Shown here: one piece after another, positions 39,971 through 50,675 of the stretch | How the letters are laid out: each line of letters opens with the position of its first letter | Position numbering within the stretch: the stretch's first letter is position 1 | DNA from: Caldichromatium japonicum | Lineage (GTDB): Bacteria; Pseudomonadota; Gammaproteobacteria; Chromatiales; Chromatiaceae | DNA: 64,000 bases | Reading direction: 5' to 3' | Assembly (NCBI RefSeq): GCF_011290485.1 | Contig: NZ_CP048029.1 | Location: 868,001 to 932,000 of the forward strand | The notes under the pieces: generated by a model | Seen by the model: only the letters and a program-made list of their open reading frames with translations | Told to the model about the DNA's origin: nothing | Databases searched by the model: none | Made by a program: the position numbers and the translations under genes

Positions 39971-41242
39971 ATGAGTGGAAACAACCACAAGAGCGACGAA
40001 GGTAAATTGCTCTATTGTTCATTTTGCGGTAAGAGCCAACATGAAGTCCGCAAGCTCATCGCGGGCCCTTCAGTATTCATCTGTGACGAGTGCGTCGAGC
40101 TCTGTAACGACATCATCCGTGAGGAGATCGAGGACAGCGTCAGCGACACGACCAGCCATTTGCCTAAGCCGCGCGAGATCAAGGCTTGGCTGGATGAGTT
40201 TGTCATCGGCCAGGAAAAGGCCAAAAAAGTCTTGTCGGTCGCGGTCTATAACCACTATAAGCGCCTCGAGGCGGCAGGGAACAAAGGGGATGTCGAGATC
40301 GCTAAGAGCAACATCCTTTTGATCGGTCCGACGGGGTCAGGCAAGACCTTGTTGGCCGAGACCCTGGCGCGGTTGCTTAATGTGCCCTTTACCATCGCCG
40401 ATGCCACGACCCTCACCGAGGCGGGCTATGTCGGTGAGGACGTCGAAAACATCATCCAAAAGCTCTTGCAAAAGTGCGATTACGATGTCGAAAAGGCCCA
40501 GACCGGTATCGTCTATATCGACGAGATCGACAAAATCTCGCGCAAGTCTGACAATCCCTCGATCACCCGCGATGTTTCGGGTGAAGGTGTGCAACAGGCC
40601 CTTCTCAAACTGATCGAGGGGACCATCGCCTCGGTACCGCCGCAAGGGGGGCGCAAGCATCCGCAACAGGAGTTCTTGCAGGTCGATACCTCCAATATCC
40701 TGTTTATCGTCGGGGGGGCCTTTGCCGGTCTGGAAAAGGTCATCCAAAACCGCACTCGTAAGACCGGTATTGGGTTTTCGGCTGAGATCCACAGCAAGGA
40801 CGATAACCGCCAGATTAATGAATTACTCAGCGCCGTCGAGCCCGAGGATCTGATCCGTTATGGCCTGATCCCCGAGTTTGTCGGTCGTCTGCCGGTCATG
40901 GCAACCCTCGAGGAGCTCGATGAGCCGGCACTCATGCGCATCCTGACCGAACCCAAGAATGCCCTAGTCAAGCAATATACCCGCCTGTTCGAGATGGAGG
41001 GCGTCCAGCTCGAGATTCGCGAGGATGCGCTGCGCGAGATCGCCCACAAAGCAATGGAACGCAAGACCGGCGCCCGCGGTCTGCGTACCATCATGGAACA
41101 GGTCTTGCTCGATACCATGTATGACCTGCCATCGATGGAGCATGTCTCCAAGGTCGTGATCGATGCCTCGGTCATCCGCGGCGAGAACAAACCCTTCCTG
41201 ATCTACGATCGGATCGAAAAGCAGGCGGTTGCTGCCGATTAA
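39971..41242 (+). CDS. clpX: ATP-dependent Clp protease ATP-binding subunit ClpX
   Basis: A 423-residue AAA+ unfoldase. The N-terminal zinc domain [11 protein letters not shown] with CDECVELC comes first, then Walker [16 protein letters not shown], Walker [12 protein letters not shown], sensor [10 protein letters not shown], and the ClpP-binding IGF loop region ([10 protein letters not shown]). The start [16 protein letters not shown] is chosen over an upstream in-frame ATG that adds non-family residues. It follows clpP after 284 bases with no gene in the gap. Confidence 0.97.
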   Translation: MSGNNHKSDEGKLLYCSFCGKSQHEVRKLIAGPSVFICDECVELCNDIIREEIEDSVSDTTSHLPKPREIKAWLDEFVIGQEKAKKVLSVAVYNHYKRLEAAGNKGDVEIAKSNILLIGPTGSGKTLLAETLARLLNVPFTIADATTLTEAGYVGEDVENIIQKLLQKCDYDVEKAQTGIVYIDEIDKISRKSDNPSITRDVSGEGVQQALLKLIEGTIASVPPQGGRKHPQQEFLQVDTSNILFIVGGAFAGLEKVIQNRTRKTGIGFSAEIHSKDDNRQINELLSAVEPEDLIRYGLIPEFVGRLPVMATLEELDEPALMRILTEPKNALVKQYTRLFEMEGVQLEIREDALREIAHKAMERKTGARGLRTIMEQVLLDTMYDLPSMEHVSKVVIDASVIRGENKPFLIYDRIEKQAVAAD

Positions 41243-41325
41243 ATGGCCCGCCCCTCAGCCCTCGTCTGGCGATGCCGCCAGATGTGAGGCATCGGGATAT
41301 ATGGGGGATACGGAGTTTTCCGGGG

Positions 41326-41355
41326 CTTGAAGGGCCTCTCCCCCACCCCGATCTT
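41326..41355 (+). promoter_or_regulatory. Sigma-32-like heat-shock promoter for lon
   Basis: CTTGAA (41326-41331), a 14-base spacer, then CCCCGATCT (41346-41354). The sigma-32 consensus is CTTGAA, 13-15 bases, CCCCATNT. It lies 87 bases before the lon start, and lon is a known heat-shock gene in E. coli. Confidence 0.65.
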
Positions 41356-41378
41356 TTCACTATCCTCATATTCCCTCT

Positions 41379-41408
41379 GTGCCAGCAGGCACGTGTGCCA
41401 GCAGGCAC
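41379..41408. repeat. Twin palindromes GTGCCAGCAGGCAC in the lon leader
   Basis: Two identical 14-bp palindromes (GTGCC-AGCA-GGCAC) at 41379-41392 and 41395-41408, two bases apart, between the heat-shock promoter and the lon start codon. They would form hairpins in the lon leader RNA, or a double operator site in DNA. Confidence 0.75.
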
Positions 41409-41441
41409 GCCCTAGCACCAATTGGTGAAAGACAGGTTTCT

Positions 41442-43901
41442 ATGGCGCATAACACCCAGATATCCGATCATGAACTACCGCCTGGCAGGGAGATTCCGGT
41501 ACTCCCCTTGCGGGATGTGGTCGTCTATCCACACATGGTCATCCCGCTGTTCGTGGGTCGCGAAAAATCGATCCGAGCGCTCGATGCCGCCATGTCCACC
41601 GACAAACAGATCCTGCTCATTGCCCAAAAAAGCGCCGATATCGATGATCCCAAGATCGATGATCTGTATGAGATCGGTACTCTGGCCAATATCCTTCAGC
41701 TTCTGCGGCTTCCAGATGGCACCGTTAAGGTATTGGTCGAGGGACAGCAGCGCGCCCGCATCGAGCGTTTTCTGACCACTGAGGGCGTATTTTCGGCTTT
41801 GATCGCTCCCTTGAGCGAGACGCTCGCCATTGATGCCCGCGAGCGCGAGGTCTTGATGCGATCGGCCCTCTCCCTGTTCGATCAATATGTCAAGCTCAAT
41901 AAAAAGGTCCCACCTGAGGTCCTGACTTCGCTGGCGAGCATCGATGAGCCAGGACGGCTTGCCGATACCATGGCCGCCCATATGTCGCTCAAGCTTGCGG
42001 AGAAACAGCGCGTGCTCGAGATCACCGATGTGGCGATGCGCATTGAACACCTGATGGGTCTCATGGAAACAGAGAACGAGATCCTCCAGATGGAGAAGCG
42101 CATCCGCGGGCGCGTCAAACGCCAGATGGAGAAGAATCAGCGCGAGTATTATCTCAACGAGCAGATGAAGGCGATCCAAAAGGAGTTGGGTGAGCTCGAG
42201 GATGCGCCAAACGAAGTGGATGAGCTCTCCAAGCGGATCGAGGCCGCGGGTATGCCGCACGCGGTCAAGACCAAGGCCATGAGCGAACTCAACAAGCTCA
42301 AGCTGATGTCGCCAATGTCGGCCGAGGCGACCGTGGTGCGCAACTATCTCGACACCCTGGTGAGCCTACCCTGGAAGAGGCGCACCCGCATCCGCAACGA
42401 CATCAAGGTCGCCGAAGCCGTCCTCGAAAAGGATCATTATGGCCTGGAGAAGGTCAAGGAACGCATCCTTGAATACCTGGCCGTCCAACAGCGGGTGCGC
42501 AAGCTGAAAGGGCCGATCCTGTGCCTCGTGGGCCCCCCGGGGGTCGGCAAGACCTCCTTGGGTCAATCGATCGCGGCGGCAACCAATCGCAAGTTCGTGC
42601 GCATGTCCTTGGGCGGGGTGCGGGATGAGGCCGAGATCCGCGGGCATCGGCGCACCTATATCGGCGCACTCCCAGGCAAGATCATCCAAAACCTGATCAA
42701 GGTCGGTTCGCGCAATCCATTATTCTTGCTCGATGAGATCGACAAGATGGCGATGGACTTTCGCGGCGATCCCGCCTCGGCGCTGCTCGAGGTCCTCGAC
42801 CCTGAGCAGAACCACACCTTCAACGATCATTATCTTGAGGTGGACTTCGACCTCTCCGAGGTGATGTTTGTCGCGACTGCCAATACGCTCAACATCCCAC
42901 CGGCGCTGCTCGACCGCATGGAGGTCATCCGGCTGTCTGGCTATACCGAGGACGAAAAGGTCGCGATCGCTGAACGCTATCTGGTTCCCAAACAGCGGCG
43001 CAACAATGGGCTCAAGGATTCAGAGCTCGTGATCCGCGAAGCGGCATTACGCGACATCATTCGCCACTATACGCGCGAGGCCGGGGTGCGTAATCTCGAG
43101 CGCGAGATCTCCAAGATCTGTCGCAAGGTGGTCAAGGAGGTCCTGCTTAAGAAACGCGAAGGCCCAACGGTGATTGGTCCCAAATCCCTGGAGAAATATC
43201 TCGGTGTCCAGCGCTATCTCTATGGACGCGCCGACGAACACGACCAGGTCGGACAGGTGACAGGTCTCGCCTGGACTGAGGTCGGCGGAGAACTCTTGCG
43301 CATCGAGGCCGCCTTGGTCCCGGGTAAGGGCAAGTTTACCTATACCGGACAGCTCGGCGATGTGATGCAGGAGTCCATCCAGGCGGCCATGACTGTAGTG
43401 CGGGCGCGCGCTGAAACGCTTGGGGTACCGCTGGATTTTCATCATAAATTTGATATCCATATCCACGTCCCCGAGGGCGCTACACCTAAGGACGGGCCTA
43501 GCGCTGGGATCGCGATGTGCACGGCCTTGGTCTCGGCGCTCACCAAGATCCCTGTGCGCTCGAACGTGGCCATGACCGGCGAGATCACCCTGCGCGGCGA
43601 GGTCTTGCCGATCGGCGGGCTCAAGGAAAAGCTGCTTGCGGCCCATCGCGGTGGGATCGAGACGGTGATCATCCCGCTTGAAAACGAGCGCGACCTCACT
43701 GAGATCCCGAAAAATATCAAGCAGCATCTCAAAATCCACCCAGTGCGTTGGATCGAGCAGGTGCTGGATCTCGCACTCACAAGGCCGCCTGCCCCAGTTG
43801 AGACCACGACAGACGCCAAAGAGCCAGTCAGCGAATCGGATGATGCCTGTGAGTCAGGTGCTGAATTGGGGCGAGACCAGGGCGCCAGACTCCATCATTA
43901 G
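41442..43901 (+). CDS. lon: ATP-dependent protease La (Lon)
   Basis: An 819-residue AAA+ protease. The N-terminal substrate domain begins [27 protein letters not shown]. The ATPase shows [15 protein letters not shown] and [12 protein letters not shown]. The protease domain shows the catalytic Ser in [11 protein letters not shown] and Lys in [14 protein letters not shown]. The start [15 protein letters not shown] follows the leader palindromes. The C-terminal 40 residues are acidic and variable. It follows clpX, as in many gammaproteobacteria. Confidence 0.97.
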   Translation: MAHNTQISDHELPPGREIPVLPLRDVVVYPHMVIPLFVGREKSIRALDAAMSTDKQILLIAQKSADIDDPKIDDLYEIGTLANILQLLRLPDGTVKVLVEGQQRARIERFLTTEGVFSALIAPLSETLAIDAREREVLMRSALSLFDQYVKLNKKVPPEVLTSLASIDEPGRLADTMAAHMSLKLAEKQRVLEITDVAMRIEHLMGLMETENEILQMEKRIRGRVKRQMEKNQREYYLNEQMKAIQKELGELEDAPNEVDELSKRIEAAGMPHAVKTKAMSELNKLKLMSPMSAEATVVRNYLDTLVSLPWKRRTRIRNDIKVAEAVLEKDHYGLEKVKERILEYLAVQQRVRKLKGPILCLVGPPGVGKTSLGQSIAAATNRKFVRMSLGGVRDEAEIRGHRRTYIGALPGKIIQNLIKVGSRNPLFLLDEIDKMAMDFRGDPASALLEVLDPEQNHTFNDHYLEVDFDLSEVMFVATANTLNIPPALLDRMEVIRLSGYTEDEKVAIAERYLVPKQRRNNGLKDSELVIREAALRDIIRHYTREAGVRNLEREISKICRKVVKEVLLKKREGPTVIGPKSLEKYLGVQRYLYGRADEHDQVGQVTGLAWTEVGGELLRIEAALVPGKGKFTYTGQLGDVMQESIQAAMTVVRARAETLGVPLDFHHKFDIHIHVPEGATPKDGPSAGIAMCTALVSALTKIPVRSNVAMTGEITLRGEVLPIGGLKEKLLAAHRGGIETVIIPLENERDLTEIPKNIKQHLKIHPVRWIEQVLDLALTRPPAPVETTTDAKEPVSESDDACESGAELGRDQGARLHH

Positions 43902-44077
43902 ACAGCCGCACAGTATATTGCCTCACGCCGGTCTTGCGCATTAGGATGCGTCAAGGAACATAGAGCACCCCTCAGCGGGCGCAAAATCCCCTCTGAGGTG
44001 GGCTCTGATCGTCTCCGACCAAGCCGGCGGCGCGCCCGTCCATGAAGATATAAACATTAAAACTACAGGGGAAACAT

Positions 44078-44350
44078 ATGAATAAATCCGATCTCATCGA
44101 GAAAATGGCAGAGGCAGCTGACATTTCCAAAGCAGCGGCCGCGCGAGCCCTGGACGCCTTCACTGATGCGGTCGCCGTTGCGCTCAAGGAGGGTGACACT
44201 GTATCATTGACTGGGTTTGGTACCTTCTCGGTGAAAGAGCGCGCAGCGCGCAAAGGCCGCAACCCGCAGACTGGGGCCACCATCGAGATCAAGGCGTCGA
44301 AAACACCTTCATTTAAAGCTGGCAAAGCACTCAAGGACGCGATACAATAA
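44078..44350 (+). CDS. hupB: DNA-binding protein HU-beta
   Basis: A 90-residue nucleoid protein. [49 protein letters not shown] (the DNA-gripping arm) and [11 protein letters not shown] are classical HU. An AGGGGAAA ribosome-binding site precedes the ATG. It sits between lon and two tRNA genes, the conserved lon-hupB arrangement. Confidence 0.97.
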   Translation: MNKSDLIEKMAEAADISKAAAARALDAFTDAVAVALKEGDTVSLTGFGTFSVKERAARKGRNPQTGATIEIKASKTPSFKAGKALKDAIQ

Positions 44351-44365
44351 ATATCTCGCTTCCCA

Positions 44366-44441
44366 GGGTGCTTAGCTCAGCTGGGAGAGCATCGCCCTTA
44401 CAAGGCGAGGGTCGCAGGTTCAAGCCCTGCAGCACCCACCA
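44366..44441 (+). tRNA. valT: tRNA-Val (UAC anticodon)
   Basis: A 76-nt cloverleaf: GGGTGCT acceptor, D-arm AGCTCAGCTGGGAGAGC, anticodon loop CTTACAA, T-arm GGTTCAAGCC, encoded CCA. It starts 16 bases after the hupB stop and leaves three bases before the next tRNA. Confidence 0.95.
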
Positions 44442-44444
44442 GTC

Positions 44445-44521
44445 GGAGCGGTAGTTCAGTTGGTTAGAATACCGGCCTGTCACGCCGGGGGTCGCGGGTT
44501 CGAGCCCCGTCCGCTCCGCCA
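44445..44521 (+). tRNA. tRNA-Asp (GUC anticodon)
   Basis: A 77-nt cloverleaf: GGAGCGG acceptor, D-arm AGTTCAGTTGGTTAGAAT, anticodon loop CTGTCAC, T-arm GGTTCGAGCCCC, encoded CCA. It is the second of a tRNA-Val/tRNA-Asp pair and is followed by a terminator. Confidence 0.95.
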
Positions 44522-44532
44522 TCTTTAATAAG

Positions 44533-44566
44533 CGGGGTATCCATGGTGAGTGGATACCCCGTTTTC
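44533..44566 (+). terminator. Terminator after the tRNA pair
   Basis: A strong hairpin, CGGGGTATCCA with TGGATACCCCG, is followed by TTTTC. It separates the tRNA transcript from ppiD. Confidence 0.8.
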
Positions 44567-44596
44567 ATGTAAAGGTCCTGCCTCAAAGCAATCGCC

Positions 44597-46522
44597 ATGT
44601 TGCAAGTCATCCGTGATCGTGCCCAGGGGTGGATCGCCTGGGCCATTATCATCCTCATCAGCATCCCCTTCGCCCTCTGGGGTATCCAGTCATATCTGGG
44701 AATCAATAGCGAGCCGGTTGCTGCAGCCGTCAATGGGGTCGAGATCCCAGCGCGTGAGTTGGATCGGCGCCTGCAGGAGGTTCGGCTTGAACAGCGCGAA
44801 CGCTTAGGAGACGCCTATGACCCAGCGGCGCTCAATGACCAGCGTCTACGCGCCGAGGTACTTGAATCCATGATCGATGAGGCCGTCCTCATGGATACCG
44901 TCAAGCGCCTGAATCTGCGCGTCTCGGATCAGGACGTCCAGATGCAGATCCTCGCCGATCCTGCATTTATCAAAGAGGGTCGATTCGACAAAGACACCTA
45001 CGAGCGCCTCTTGCGCTATCAGGGGCTCACCCCCGCCCTGTACGAGGCGCAGCTGCGTCAGCGGATGAGCGCAATCCAGCTCTTGCGTGCTGTGGCGGGC
45101 AGTGAGCTGGTCACCCGCGCCGAGCTTGCCGCCTATCAGCAACTCATGGGTCAGCGGCGCGAGATCGAGTACCTGCGCCTACCGTTGGCCAATTACCGCC
45201 AGGAGACCCCGATCGATGAGACGCGGATTGCCGCCTATTACGAGGCCAATCGCGCCCGCTTCCAGGTCTCAGAGCAGGTTAGGCTCGACTATCTGCTGCT
45301 CGATGTCGATCGGCTGGTCGCTGAGGTCGCGGTCAACGAGGAGGAGATCCGCCAGCATTATGAGGCTAAGTCATCCCGTTTCAATGAACCCGAACGGCGC
45401 GAGGTACGCCATATCTTGCGCACACTGGACCCTCAGGCGGATGAGGCGGCCGCAGCTGCCGCACTCGACCAGATTCAGGCGATCCGCGCCCGCATCCAGG
45501 CAGGAGAATCCTTTGAGGAGCTGGCCAAGGCGCTCTCCCAAGACCCGGGGAGCGCCGCGAATGGTGGTGCGCTAGGGATAATCGCCAAGGGGATGATGGA
45601 CCCTGAATTCGAGCGGGCGGCCTTTACCCTTGCCGTCGGTGAACTCAGCGAGCCCGTGCGCACCCCCTTTGGCTATCACCTGATCCAGGTCACCCGCATC
45701 CAACCTGCTGCAGTCAAGCCATTGGAAGCGGTGCGCGACCAGTTACGTGCCGAAGTCGCCAGACAAAAGGCCGAGGAGAGCTTTTTTACCCTCTCTGAAC
45801 AGCTCTCGACCCTGAGTTACGAGCACCCAGATAGTCTGGAGCCTGCTGCCGCGAAATTGGGTCTGCCTATCGAGCACAGCGACTGGATCGGTCGTGGGCA
45901 GCGCGGGGAGGGCATCCTCTATCATCCCAAGGTCCTGGCCGCGGCGTTTACGGAAGAGGTCTTGCTCAATGGGCGCAACAGCGACCCGATCGAGCCCGAG
46001 CGAGATCGCCTACAGGTGATCGTATTGCGCGCCACCGGGCATCGTGAGGCGTCGGTCAGACCGCTGGAGGAGGTCAGGGAGACGATCATCGAAGCGATCC
46101 GCGCCGAACAATCCCGTGCTGCCGCTAAGTCAGCCGCCGAGGAGATCGCCGAGAAACTGCGCGAGGGTGCAGACTGGACAGCGGCTGCAGGCGATCTCAA
46201 ACCCGAGATGCCAGGGTTGATCGAGCGTCAGTCCCCTGGCCTGCCAGCGGGCATCCTGGACCTTGCATTCAAATTGCCGGCCCCGACGGCTGATAAGGCC
46301 AGTATCGGTACGGCGATCCTGGATGATGGCGATGCTGTAGTGGTACGGGTGAAGCGTATTGAAGAAGGTCCGGTCGAGGTCAAGGAGACGGGGACATTGT
46401 CCCCTGGGTCATTCATCCTTGCCCAGGTCATGGAGCGCGAGGCCTATAGCAGCGTGCTCAATGATTTGAAGGCGCGGGCGAAGATCATACGCCATGAGAC
46501 GCGCGAGGAGCGAGCTGAGTAA
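44597..46522 (+). CDS. ppiD: Periplasmic folding chaperone PpiD (parvulin-type peptidyl-prolyl isomerase)
   Basis: A 641-residue inner-membrane-anchored chaperone. A single N-terminal membrane helix (GWIAWAIIILISIPFALWGI) is followed by a SurA-like N-terminal domain (VNGVEIPARELDRRLQEVR). A PpiC parvulin domain follows at about residues 270-360 (RREVRHILRT, SQDPGSAANGGALGIIAKGMMDPEFERA, and TPFGYHLIQV). It lies downstream of hupB and the tRNAs, as in E. coli hupB-ppiD. It converges with fabI. Confidence 0.94.
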   Translation: MLQVIRDRAQGWIAWAIIILISIPFALWGIQSYLGINSEPVAAAVNGVEIPARELDRRLQEVRLEQRERLGDAYDPAALNDQRLRAEVLESMIDEAVLMDTVKRLNLRVSDQDVQMQILADPAFIKEGRFDKDTYERLLRYQGLTPALYEAQLRQRMSAIQLLRAVAGSELVTRAELAAYQQLMGQRREIEYLRLPLANYRQETPIDETRIAAYYEANRARFQVSEQVRLDYLLLDVDRLVAEVAVNEEEIRQHYEAKSSRFNEPERREVRHILRTLDPQADEAAAAAALDQIQAIRARIQAGESFEELAKALSQDPGSAANGGALGIIAKGMMDPEFERAAFTLAVGELSEPVRTPFGYHLIQVTRIQPAAVKPLEAVRDQLRAEVARQKAEESFFTLSEQLSTLSYEHPDSLEPAAAKLGLPIEHSDWIGRGQRGEGILYHPKVLAAAFTEEVLLNGRNSDPIEPERDRLQVIVLRATGHREASVRPLEEVRETIIEAIRAEQSRAAAKSAAEEIAEKLREGADWTAAAGDLKPEMPGLIERQSPGLPAGILDLAFKLPAPTADKASIGTAILDDGDAVVVRVKRIEEGPVEVKETGTLSPGSFILAQVMEREAYSSVLNDLKARAKIIRHETREERAE

Positions 46523-46614
46523 AGCGCCGGTTCGCTGTTTCCGCGGGTCCTGAGAGTTAGGCGCCTTCTGTTTTACAGCCCTCCTACTCGCGCAGGGAAG
46601 GTAGTGAGTAGTCT

Positions 46615-47391
46615 TCAGCCAAGCCCCAGGATGTGATAGCCGGTATCGACATAGAGAATGTCGCCGGTGATCCCCGAAGCCAGATCTGAGCACAAAAAGG
46701 CGGCAGCATTCCCCACCTCTTCGATGGTCACGTTGCGCCTCAGGGGGGTGCGTTCTTCGACCTTTTTGAGCATCTCGCGAAAATCTGCGATCCCAGAGGC
46801 CGCCAAGGTGCGGATCGGACCGGCCGAGATCCCGTTGACGCGGATGCCATGGGGCCCAAGGGAGGCGGCGAGATAGCGGACATTGGCCTCGAGGCTCGCC
46901 TTGGCAAGCCCCATCACGTTGTAGTTGGGGACCGCGCGCACCGCGCCCAGATAGGTCATGGTCACAAGCGCCCCGTTGCGTCCGGCCATCAGACTGCGTC
47001 CGGCCTTGGCGAGGGCGGCAAGGCTATATGAGCTGATCTCATGGGCGATGCGAAAGCCCTCACGGTCGATCGCATCGACATAATCGCCCTCCAATTGCTC
47101 GCGCGGGGCATAGGCGATCGAATGCACGATGCCATCCAGCCCCCCCCAGCGCTCGCCGAGCGCCTTGAAGAGTCCCTCGATCTCCTCATCGCGCGCCACA
47201 TCGAGCGGCAATACCACATCTCCGCCGCATTGCTGGGCGAGCTCCTCGACGCGTGCCTTGAGCTTATCGTTTTGATAGGTCAGGGCAATCTCTGCCCCTT
47301 CGCGTGCCATCGCCTGGGCGCAGCCCCAGGCGATCGAACGGTTGCTTGCCACCCCTGTGATCAGGATCTTTTTGCCGGTTAAAAAACCCAT
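46615..47391 (-). CDS. fabI: Enoyl-[acyl-carrier-protein] reductase FabI
   Basis: NADH-dependent enoyl-ACP reductase of fatty-acid elongation, 258 residues. [23 protein letters not shown] is the nucleotide-binding start. [19 protein letters not shown] follows, and the catalytic Tyr and Lys are in [39 protein letters not shown] completes the substrate loop. Length and motifs are normal. It is divergent from the transporter genes, with 134 bases between. Confidence 0.96.
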   Translation of the reverse strand: MGFLTGKKILITGVASNRSIAWGCAQAMAREGAEIALTYQNDKLKARVEELAQQCGGDVVLPLDVARDEEIEGLFKALGERWGGLDGIVHSIAYAPREQLEGDYVDAIDREGFRIAHEISSYSLAALAKAGRSLMAGRNGALVTMTYLGAVRAVPNYNVMGLAKASLEANVRYLAASLGPHGIRVNGISAGPIRTLAASGIADFREMLKKVEERTPLRRNVTIEEVGNAAAFLCSDLASGITGDILYVDTGYHILGLG

Positions 47392-47525
47392 GGTCGCTTT
47401 GGTCTCTGTTGCGTTGTCATCATGATGGATCCCGTGCTGGCTGGGCTGTTACTGCCCGTTGACACCCCCGCACTTAGGTTGCAACAGTAACCAATCTCGG
47501 CAGCCGATGAAAGGGTAGGGCAGAG

Positions 47526-49691
47526 GTGCGTCTTCGGTTTGGACATTGGTTGGCCTTGGCAGGGTTGGTCTCATGGCTCGTTGGGTGTGGGCCTAAGGGC
47601 GTGTGGAATGATCCCTATCCCTCTACCGAGTCCAGCGCCAATACCTATTACGGCTCGTTCGCTGAGCGCCCCAAGCATCTGGACCCCGCACGCGCCTACA
47701 GCGCTGATGAATATGCCTTTCTTGCCCAGATCTATGAGCCGCCGTTGCAATATCACTTTTTGCTCAGACCCTATCGCCTGGTTCCGCTGATTGCTGCTGA
47801 GGTCCCTCAGCCGCTCTATCTCGATGCCTCGGGGAACCCCTTGCCCGAGGACACGCCGCCCGAGGCCATCGCCTATAGCGACTACCTGATCCGCATCCAG
47901 CCAGGGGTCTATTTTCAACCGCATCCGGCTCTCGCCCAGGATCAAGGGGATCGTTATCGCTATCATGACCTGCGCCCGCAGGACCTTCGGGCTATCCATC
48001 GCCTGGCCGATTTTGCCGAGATGGGTACCCGCGAGCTTGTGGCCGAAGACCTTGCCTATCAGGTCAAACGCCTGGCCGCGCCCTGGAACCATTCACCGAT
48101 CGCCGCTCTGATGGGGCAGCACATCCAGGGGTTCGCCGAGCTTGCCGACCGGCTTGGGGGGCTGCTGTCGGCCCCCCCTTTAGAGCAGGCCCATGCCTTG
48201 CATCAGGCGCATCTCTCAGGCGTCGAGGTCGTGGACCGCTATCGCCTGCGCATCCGCATCCAGGGCACCTATCCCCAGTTTATCTATTGGTTGGCGATGC
48301 CCTTTTTTGCGCCCATACCTTGGGAGGCCGATGTCTTTTATGCCCAGCCTGGGCTGGCTGAGCGCAATATCAGCCTCGATTGGTACCCGATCGGTACTGG
48401 CCCCTATATGCTCGTCGAAAACGACCCCAACCGGCGCATGGTCCTCGAACGCAACCCCAATTTCCACGGCGAGCGCTATCCTACCCAAGGGATGCCGGGG
48501 GATGAGGAGAGGGGGCTGTTGCGCGATGCCGGCAAGACCCTGCCCTTCATCGATCGGGCGGTCTATAGCTTGGAAAAGGAAGACATACCCCGCTGGACCA
48601 AGTTCCTCCAGGGCTATTACGACGTCTCTGGGATCGGTTCAGACACCTTTGATCAGGCGATCCAGATCGATACCCTTGGCCTACCGATCCTGACCGAATC
48701 GCTGCGCAGCCGCGGAATCCGGCTGCTGACAGCTGTTGACCCCTCGATTTATTACCTGGGCTTTAACATGCTCGATCCGGTGATTGGCGGCGAGTCAGAA
48801 CGCACGCGCCTATTGCGCCGCGCGATCTCGATCGCGGTCGATTTCGATGAGTTCATCGCCATCTTCGCTAATGGCCGCGGCATCCCCGCCCAGGGCCCGC
48901 TCCCGCCTGGAATCTTTGGCCATCGCGAGGGGGAGACGGGGATCAATCCATTCGTCTATGTCTGGCACGATGGCCGCCCGCAGAGGCGGAGGATCGATGA
49001 GGCGCGCGCCCTGATGCGTGAGGCGGGTTATCCAGACGGGATCGATCCGGCGACTGGACGGGCGCTCACCCTCTATTATGAGGCGGTGGCGACCGGTCCG
49101 GATGATCGGGCGCGCTTGAACTGGATCCGCAAACAATTCGCCAAGATCGGCATCGAGCTTGTCATCCGCGCGACGGATTACAATCGCTTCCAAGAAAAGA
49201 TCCGCAGTGGCACCGGCCAGGTCTTTATGTGGGGCTGGAATGCCGATTATCCCGATCCAGAAAACTTTTTATTTCTGCTCTATGGACCCAACGGCAAAGT
49301 TGAGCATCAGGGCGAGAATGCGGCGAATTATCGCAACCCAGAGTTCGATCGCTTATTTGAGCGGATGAAAGACCTCACAGATGGTCCAGAGCGCCAGGCG
49401 ATCATCGAGCGCATGGTCGCTATCGTGCGCACTGATGCCCCCTGGTCCTTCGGCTTTCATCCCAGGTCATTTACCCTGCATCACCGTTGGCTCTATAACG
49501 CCTATCCAAACCAGATGGCCAATAATACGCTCAAATATCTCAGGCTCGACCCTGAGGATCGCAAGTCCGCGCGCCTCGCCTGGAATCAGCCGGTCTTATG
49601 GCCCTTGGCCCTGATCGGAGGCGTGCTTTTACTGTTGGTTATACCGGCGTGGGTCGCCGTGCGCCGGCGCGAGAGGGCAAGCGCCTTATGA
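47526..49691 (+). CDS. Peptide-type ABC transporter substrate-binding lipoprotein with C-terminal membrane anchor
   Basis: A 721-residue family 5 solute-binding protein starting at GTG. A lipoprotein signal ends LVSWLVGC. The binding-protein fold shows RPKHLDPARAY near the start, WYPIGTGPYMLVENDPNRRMVLERNPNFHGERYP in the middle, and GWNADYPDPENFLFLLYGPNG later. A hydrophobic helix (LALIGGVLLLLVIPAWVAV) followed by RRRER closes the protein, so it may be anchored at both ends. It is longer than the usual 500-600 residues. The stop overlaps the next gene's ATG by four bases. Confidence 0.88.
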   Translation: MRLRFGHWLALAGLVSWLVGCGPKGVWNDPYPSTESSANTYYGSFAERPKHLDPARAYSADEYAFLAQIYEPPLQYHFLLRPYRLVPLIAAEVPQPLYLDASGNPLPEDTPPEAIAYSDYLIRIQPGVYFQPHPALAQDQGDRYRYHDLRPQDLRAIHRLADFAEMGTRELVAEDLAYQVKRLAAPWNHSPIAALMGQHIQGFAELADRLGGLLSAPPLEQAHALHQAHLSGVEVVDRYRLRIRIQGTYPQFIYWLAMPFFAPIPWEADVFYAQPGLAERNISLDWYPIGTGPYMLVENDPNRRMVLERNPNFHGERYPTQGMPGDEERGLLRDAGKTLPFIDRAVYSLEKEDIPRWTKFLQGYYDVSGIGSDTFDQAIQIDTLGLPILTESLRSRGIRLLTAVDPSIYYLGFNMLDPVIGGESERTRLLRRAISIAVDFDEFIAIFANGRGIPAQGPLPPGIFGHREGETGINPFVYVWHDGRPQRRRIDEARALMREAGYPDGIDPATGRALTLYYEAVATGPDDRARLNWIRKQFAKIGIELVIRATDYNRFQEKIRSGTGQVFMWGWNADYPDPENFLFLLYGPNGKVEHQGENAANYRNPEFDRLFERMKDLTDGPERQAIIERMVAIVRTDAPWSFGFHPRSFTLHHRWLYNAYPNQMANNTLKYLRLDPEDRKSARLAWNQPVLWPLALIGGVLLLLVIPAWVAVRRRERASAL

Positions 49692-50665
49692 CCGGCTATC
49701 TCATCCGGCGCCTGCTCTATGCCCTTCCGATCCTGATCGGGGTCAATCTCATCACCTTTGTCCTGTTCTTTGTCGTCAATTCGCCCGATGACATGGCGCG
49801 CATGCACCTTGGGCAAAAGCGCGTCACCCCAGAGGCGATCGCGGCCTGGAAGTCAGAGCGCGGCTATGACCTGCCTTTGTTGTATAACCCGCAGGCCCAG
49901 GGTCTTCAGCGGATGACGGAGACGATCTTTTTTCAGAAATCGCTCAAGCTCTTTGCCTTCCAATTTGGTCTATCGGATGCCGGGCGCGATATCGGCTATG
50001 ACATCAGCCAGCGGATGTGGCCGAGCTTGGCGATTGCTGTACCTGTACTTGTTGTCGGCTTGGCATTCAATATCAGCTATGCCCTGTTCATCGTCTTCTT
50101 TCGCGCAACCTCTATCGATCTCGGCAGCGCGGTGTTATTGGTGATCCTGATGTCAATCTCTGGGCTCTTTTATATCATCGCCGGCCAATATCTCATGGCC
50201 AAGCTCTGGCACCTAGTGCCGGTCTCCGGCTATGGGCAGGGCCTGGATAGCCTGCGTTTTTTGCTCCTGCCGGTGATCGTGGGCGTCGTCTCGGGGATCG
50301 GCTCAGGGACGCGCTGGTACCGCACCCTTTTCTTAGAAGAGATCGGGCGCGACTATGTGCGCACCGCACGCGCCAAAGGTTTACCCGAACACCTGGTGCT
50401 CTTTCGACATGTTCTGCGCAATGCCCTGATCCCTATCCTTACAGGGGTGGTGGCGATCCTGCTACTGTTATTCATGGGCAGCCTGATTACCGAATCGTTC
50501 TTTGGCATCCCTGGGTTGGGAAGCTATACCATCGATGCGATCAATAACCAAGACTTTGCCATCGTGCGCGCCATGGTCTTCCTCGGCGCGGTGCTTTATA
50601 TCCTGGGCCTGATCCTCACCGATATCTCATACACCCTGGTCGATCCGCGGGTGCGTTTGCGCTGA
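49688..50665 (+). CDS. Peptide-type ABC transporter permease (DppB/YejB-like)
   Basis: A 325-residue inner-membrane permease. MTGYLIRRLLYALPILIGVNLITFVLFFVV is the standard first helix, and the start overlaps the previous stop. The EAA loop is visible in YVRTARAKGLPEHLVLFRHVLRNALIPIL. It continues with SLITESFFGIPGLGSYTIDAI. The periplasmic stretch after helix one (about 70 residues) is longer than in DppB. Confidence 0.92.
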   Translation: MTGYLIRRLLYALPILIGVNLITFVLFFVVNSPDDMARMHLGQKRVTPEAIAAWKSERGYDLPLLYNPQAQGLQRMTETIFFQKSLKLFAFQFGLSDAGRDIGYDISQRMWPSLAIAVPVLVVGLAFNISYALFIVFFRATSIDLGSAVLLVILMSISGLFYIIAGQYLMAKLWHLVPVSGYGQGLDSLRFLLLPVIVGVVSGIGSGTRWYRTLFLEEIGRDYVRTARAKGLPEHLVLFRHVLRNALIPILTGVVAILLLLFMGSLITESFFGIPGLGSYTIDAINNQDFAIVRAMVFLGAVLYILGLILTDISYTLVDPRVRLR

Positions 50666-50675
50666 ATCTGACCCC

